From NCBI GenBank assembly GCA_016710275.1, contig JADJXS010000001.1:2914001-2978000 (forward strand): DNA of 64,000 nt. The letters run 5' to 3'. The notes under the pieces are model-generated. The model was not told the DNA's origin and did not search any database. It saw only the letters and a list, made by a program, of their open reading frames with translations. Source of the DNA: Phycisphaerales bacterium (GTDB lineage Bacteria; Planctomycetota; Phycisphaerae; UBA1845; Fen-1342). The position numbers were made by a program, and so were the translations under genes. Positions 62,131 to 64,000 of the stretch are shown here, piece after piece. Position 1 is the first letter of the stretch. Each line of letters begins with the position of its first letter.

Positions 62131-62336
62131 CGCGCCCCCGACGGTGTCTGACGCTGCTGAAGAACGGGCAGCGCTACATCTTCCGCTACGCGGAAGGGCG
62201 TGAGGCGGACCTGCTGGCGACGTTTGTCGACCTGGCTCAGGATCGCGCGTGTGAGTTTGACTGGCACGACGCGGCGGTGTTGAGTTTTCAGATGGGCAAA
62301 CGAGTCGAATGGAGTCGCGAATCGGCGGTGACGTGA
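62127..62336 (+). CDS. Small hypothetical protein coupled to the lipoprotein
   Basis: The ATG at 62127 overlaps the lipoprotein stop as ATGA. The 69-residue product (PRRCLTLLKNGQRYIFRYAE..., ending GKRVEWSRESAVT) is compact with alternating basic and hydrophobic residues. The family is not recognised, though it reads like a small beta-rich binding protein. It is hidden inside a larger open frame that is not itself coding. The overlap is the main evidence. Confidence 0.65.
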   Translation: MTRPRRCLTLLKNGQRYIFRYAEGREADLLATFVDLAQDRACEFDWHDAAVLSFQMGKRVEWSRESAVT

Positions 62337-62425
62337 CGGTGTGAGCGGTCGCCGGCGCGGCGACCGACGCGGGCCGTCGGGTGAGGAATTGAAACCCCGG
62401 ATTCGCCGGAAGTGGTGGCACAAGC

Positions 62426-63397
62426 ATGAGCGGTCACGACAGCCTGATCCAGCAGTTCATTCACTACCTGCAGGCCGAGCGGCACTTTTCTCCGCACACG
62501 GCCCGCTGCTACGCCGCGGACCTGCAGCAGTTCTGCGGGTACGTGCTCAGCGGACCGACGGGAGCGAACGCCGTGGCGCAGGGCGGGCGCGGAGCGGGTG
62601 CGGAATCCGTGCCGGACAGCCCGGAGTTGGATGCGAAGCTGCTGGCGATGAGCACCGACGGAATTCGCGAGTTCATGTCGTACATGCGCGACAAGAACTA
62701 CTGCAAGAGCACGGTGGCGCGCAAGCTGGCGACGTTGCGCTCGTTCTACAAGTTCGTGGTGCGGCGCGGGAAGCTGACGACCAACCCGGTCGCGGCCATC
62801 CGCACGCCCAAGCAGGACAAGCGGCTGCCCAAGTGCCTGGAGCTGGAGCAGATCGAGGAGCTGCTGAGTCGGCCTGACACGACCACGCTGCTCGGGGCGC
62901 GCGATCGCGCCATGCTCGAGACGCTTTACACGACCGGCATGCGGGTCAGCGAGCTGGTCGATCTGAATCTCGGAGACGTGGACCTTCAGGCCAGCGTGGT
63001 GCGGGTGCGCGGCAAGGGCAAGAAGCAGCGCGTCATCCCGCTGGGGCCGTCGGCGGTGAAGTGCGTGCTGCACTACCTGGACCTGCGGCGGTTCGACGCA
63101 CAGAACGCGAACTTCGACACGTCGGCGCTGTTCATCAACAAGCACGGCCAGCGGCTGAGCACGCGATCCGTGCGTCGCAAGCTCGACAAATATCTGCTCG
63201 AGGCCGGGCTGGACCTCTCCGTCAGCCCGCACACCCTGCGGCACAGCTTCGCGACTCACATGCTGCGGCGCGGGGCGGATCTGCGAAGCGTGCAGGAGAT
63301 GCTCGGCCACCAGTCATTGAGCACGACGCAGATCTACACGCACATGACCGATGACGGCGTGCGCGAGTCGTATGACAAGGCCCACCCGCGGGCGTGA
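62426..63397 (+). CDS. xerD: Tyrosine recombinase XerD/XerC
   Basis: The 323-residue enzyme resolves chromosome dimers. The N-terminal SAM-like domain (IQQFIHYLQAERHFSPHTAR) is followed by the catalytic domain with Arg in TGMRVSELVDL (about residue 172), Lys in GKGKKQRVIPLG, His-x-x-Arg in SPHTLRHSFATHMLRRG, His in LGHQSLSTTQIY and the nucleophile Tyr there (about residue 303). There is a 25-residue insert near residues 50-65. It could be XerC; distinction needs a phylogeny. It is followed by a terminator. Confidence 0.92.
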   Translation: MSGHDSLIQQFIHYLQAERHFSPHTARCYAADLQQFCGYVLSGPTGANAVAQGGRGAGAESVPDSPELDAKLLAMSTDGIREFMSYMRDKNYCKSTVARKLATLRSFYKFVVRRGKLTTNPVAAIRTPKQDKRLPKCLELEQIEELLSRPDTTTLLGARDRAMLETLYTTGMRVSELVDLNLGDVDLQASVVRVRGKGKKQRVIPLGPSAVKCVLHYLDLRRFDAQNANFDTSALFINKHGQRLSTRSVRRKLDKYLLEAGLDLSVSPHTLRHSFATHMLRRGADLRSVQEMLGHQSLSTTQIYTHMTDDGVRESYDKAHPRA

Positions 63398-63431
63398 CGC
63401 TCCACGAGCGCGTTCGCGGTTGATGAGAAAA

Positions 63432-63484
63432 AACCGGTCGGAGGATGGCGCATTGCGGCGCGCTCCGCCGACCGGTTGTTTTTT
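63432..63484. terminator. Bidirectional intrinsic terminator between convergent genes
   Basis: Ten-base arms AACCGGTCGG (63432-63441) and CCGACCGGTT (63468-63477) flank a GC-rich loop, with TTGTTTTTTC after and GAGAAAAAA before. The T tracts on both strands let it stop xerD transcription from the left and the acidic-protein gene from the right. Confidence 0.8.
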
Positions 63485-63590
63485 CGACCTCCCTGCTTCC
63501 CGTGACGACGCACCGCGGCCCGCCCCCACAGTCGATGGGGCGCCCCCAAGCGCGAATCACCGGCGGCCGTCTCGCTGAGGCGCGCAGCGC

Positions 63591-63905
63591 CTACTCGTCG
63601 TCCTCGTCGTCGTCATCGTCATCGTCGTCATCATCAAACGCGTCGTCGTCGTCGTCATCGTCGAAGGCGTCGTCGTCGTCATCGTCGTCGTCGGCTTCGT
63701 CCTCGAAGACGGTGTCTTCCTCCGCCTCGGCGTCCTCAGCCGGCTCGTCCTCCTCTTCATCACGGCGGCGGGCGTCGCAGTGCGGACCCCAGGGGTCGCG
63801 CTCCCGGTCCTCAACGACGTCCATGCCGTCCGAGGCGAGATCCTCGTCGGTCACGACTTCGAACCCGGTCTGGTCGATATCAGACAGCGTCCCTGCGCGG
63901 AACAT
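63591..63905 (-). CDS. Acidic protein with poly-aspartate tail
   Basis: The 104-residue product starts at ATG 63905 (GGAGAA lies nearby); the frame start at 63974 is less likely. About 60 ordinary residues (including FRAGTLSDIDQTGFEVVTDE) are followed by an acidic tail of long aspartate runs broken by AFDD, ending DEDDE. The DNA is a GTC/ATC triplet repeat, so length may vary by slippage. Poly-Asp tails occur in proteins that bind cations or basic proteins; the function here is unknown. Confidence 0.75.
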   Translation of the reverse strand: MFRAGTLSDIDQTGFEVVTDEDLASDGMDVVEDRERDPWGPHCDARRRDEEEDEPAEDAEAEEDTVFEDEADDDDDDDDAFDDDDDDDAFDDDDDDDDDDEDDE

Positions 63906-64000
63906 GCATGCTTCTCCGGTAAGGCGTGGATACCATTTCCGCGCGTAGAATAGAGTCGCGTTCGGATTCGTCAAGCCCCCTGCGGCGACCGCTTTCGCCC

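Overview
This is a GC-rich bacterial chromosome window that most likely comes from a member of the Planctomycetota, perhaps Phycisphaerae-like. That assignment is an inference. It rests on dockerin-type EF-hand repeats in a secreted protein, the C-x2-C-x-YDLRGL...CPECG zinc ribbon seen in many planctomycete hypotheticals, an ECF sigma factor beside a membrane-anchored partner, a small FLGILFSCCGVY-type cysteine protein, and long lone genes with weak operon structure. Starts were adjusted by Shine-Dalgarno signals and stop/start overlaps.

Left 11.4 kb (all minus strand): a polymorphic-toxin style RHS locus. A secreted RHS/YD-repeat protein (start 11373) carries a signal peptide and four dockerin-like repeats, and a one-base deletion near 7014 splits it from its own C-terminal tip. 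Behind it lie at least five displaced RHS C-terminal cassettes. Each is a short stretch of RHS core ending in the same DPIGLFGG...VDPTG block, followed by a different tip and then a small partner gene that starts at or within about 7 nt of the tip stop. Hydrophobic tips are paired with membrane partners and the single soluble tip with a soluble partner, as expected for toxin/immunity pairs. About 1.3 kb is present twice (1-1320 and 3758-5075), and the two copies carry different frameshifts. This is the most interesting system in the window.

11.4-25 kb: a dipeptide-type ABC permease pair, tRNA-Gln(CUG), a sigma-54 activator with GAF sensor coupled to a DinB-like protein, an ECF sigma factor with its membrane partner, an amidohydrolase, an orphan histidine kinase, a lipoprotein MsrB, a HAD phosphatase, the phosphatidylethanolamine pathway pair psd-pssA, and an outer-membrane barrel protein with a strong promoter/operator and a 33-codon membrane peptide gene just downstream.

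25-48 kb: a frameshifted hypothetical, small membrane proteins, an MsbA-like exporter, a GH38 alpha-mannosidase, an AI-2E/PerM transporter, an M3 oligopeptidase, an NTF2-like protein, isocitrate dehydrogenase, cysteinyl-tRNA synthetase, and a four-gene Gld-type ABC system (ATPase, permease, GldG-like subunit, DUF4340 protein).

48-64 kb: about 0.9 kb of non-coding repeats (REP-like palindromes, then thirteen 27-bp iteron-like units), an AlkA-type glycosylase, a MoaD-like protein beside a BNR-repeat protein, a second DinB-like protein, an S9 peptidase, an acyl-CoA ligase, an SDR epimerase, a Spy-like periplasmic protein, TrkH, TolB-like and other lipoproteins, XerD, a bidirectional terminator and a poly-aspartate protein. 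Several frameshifts occur in the window, so long-read assembly error must be kept in mind as an alternative to real gene decay.
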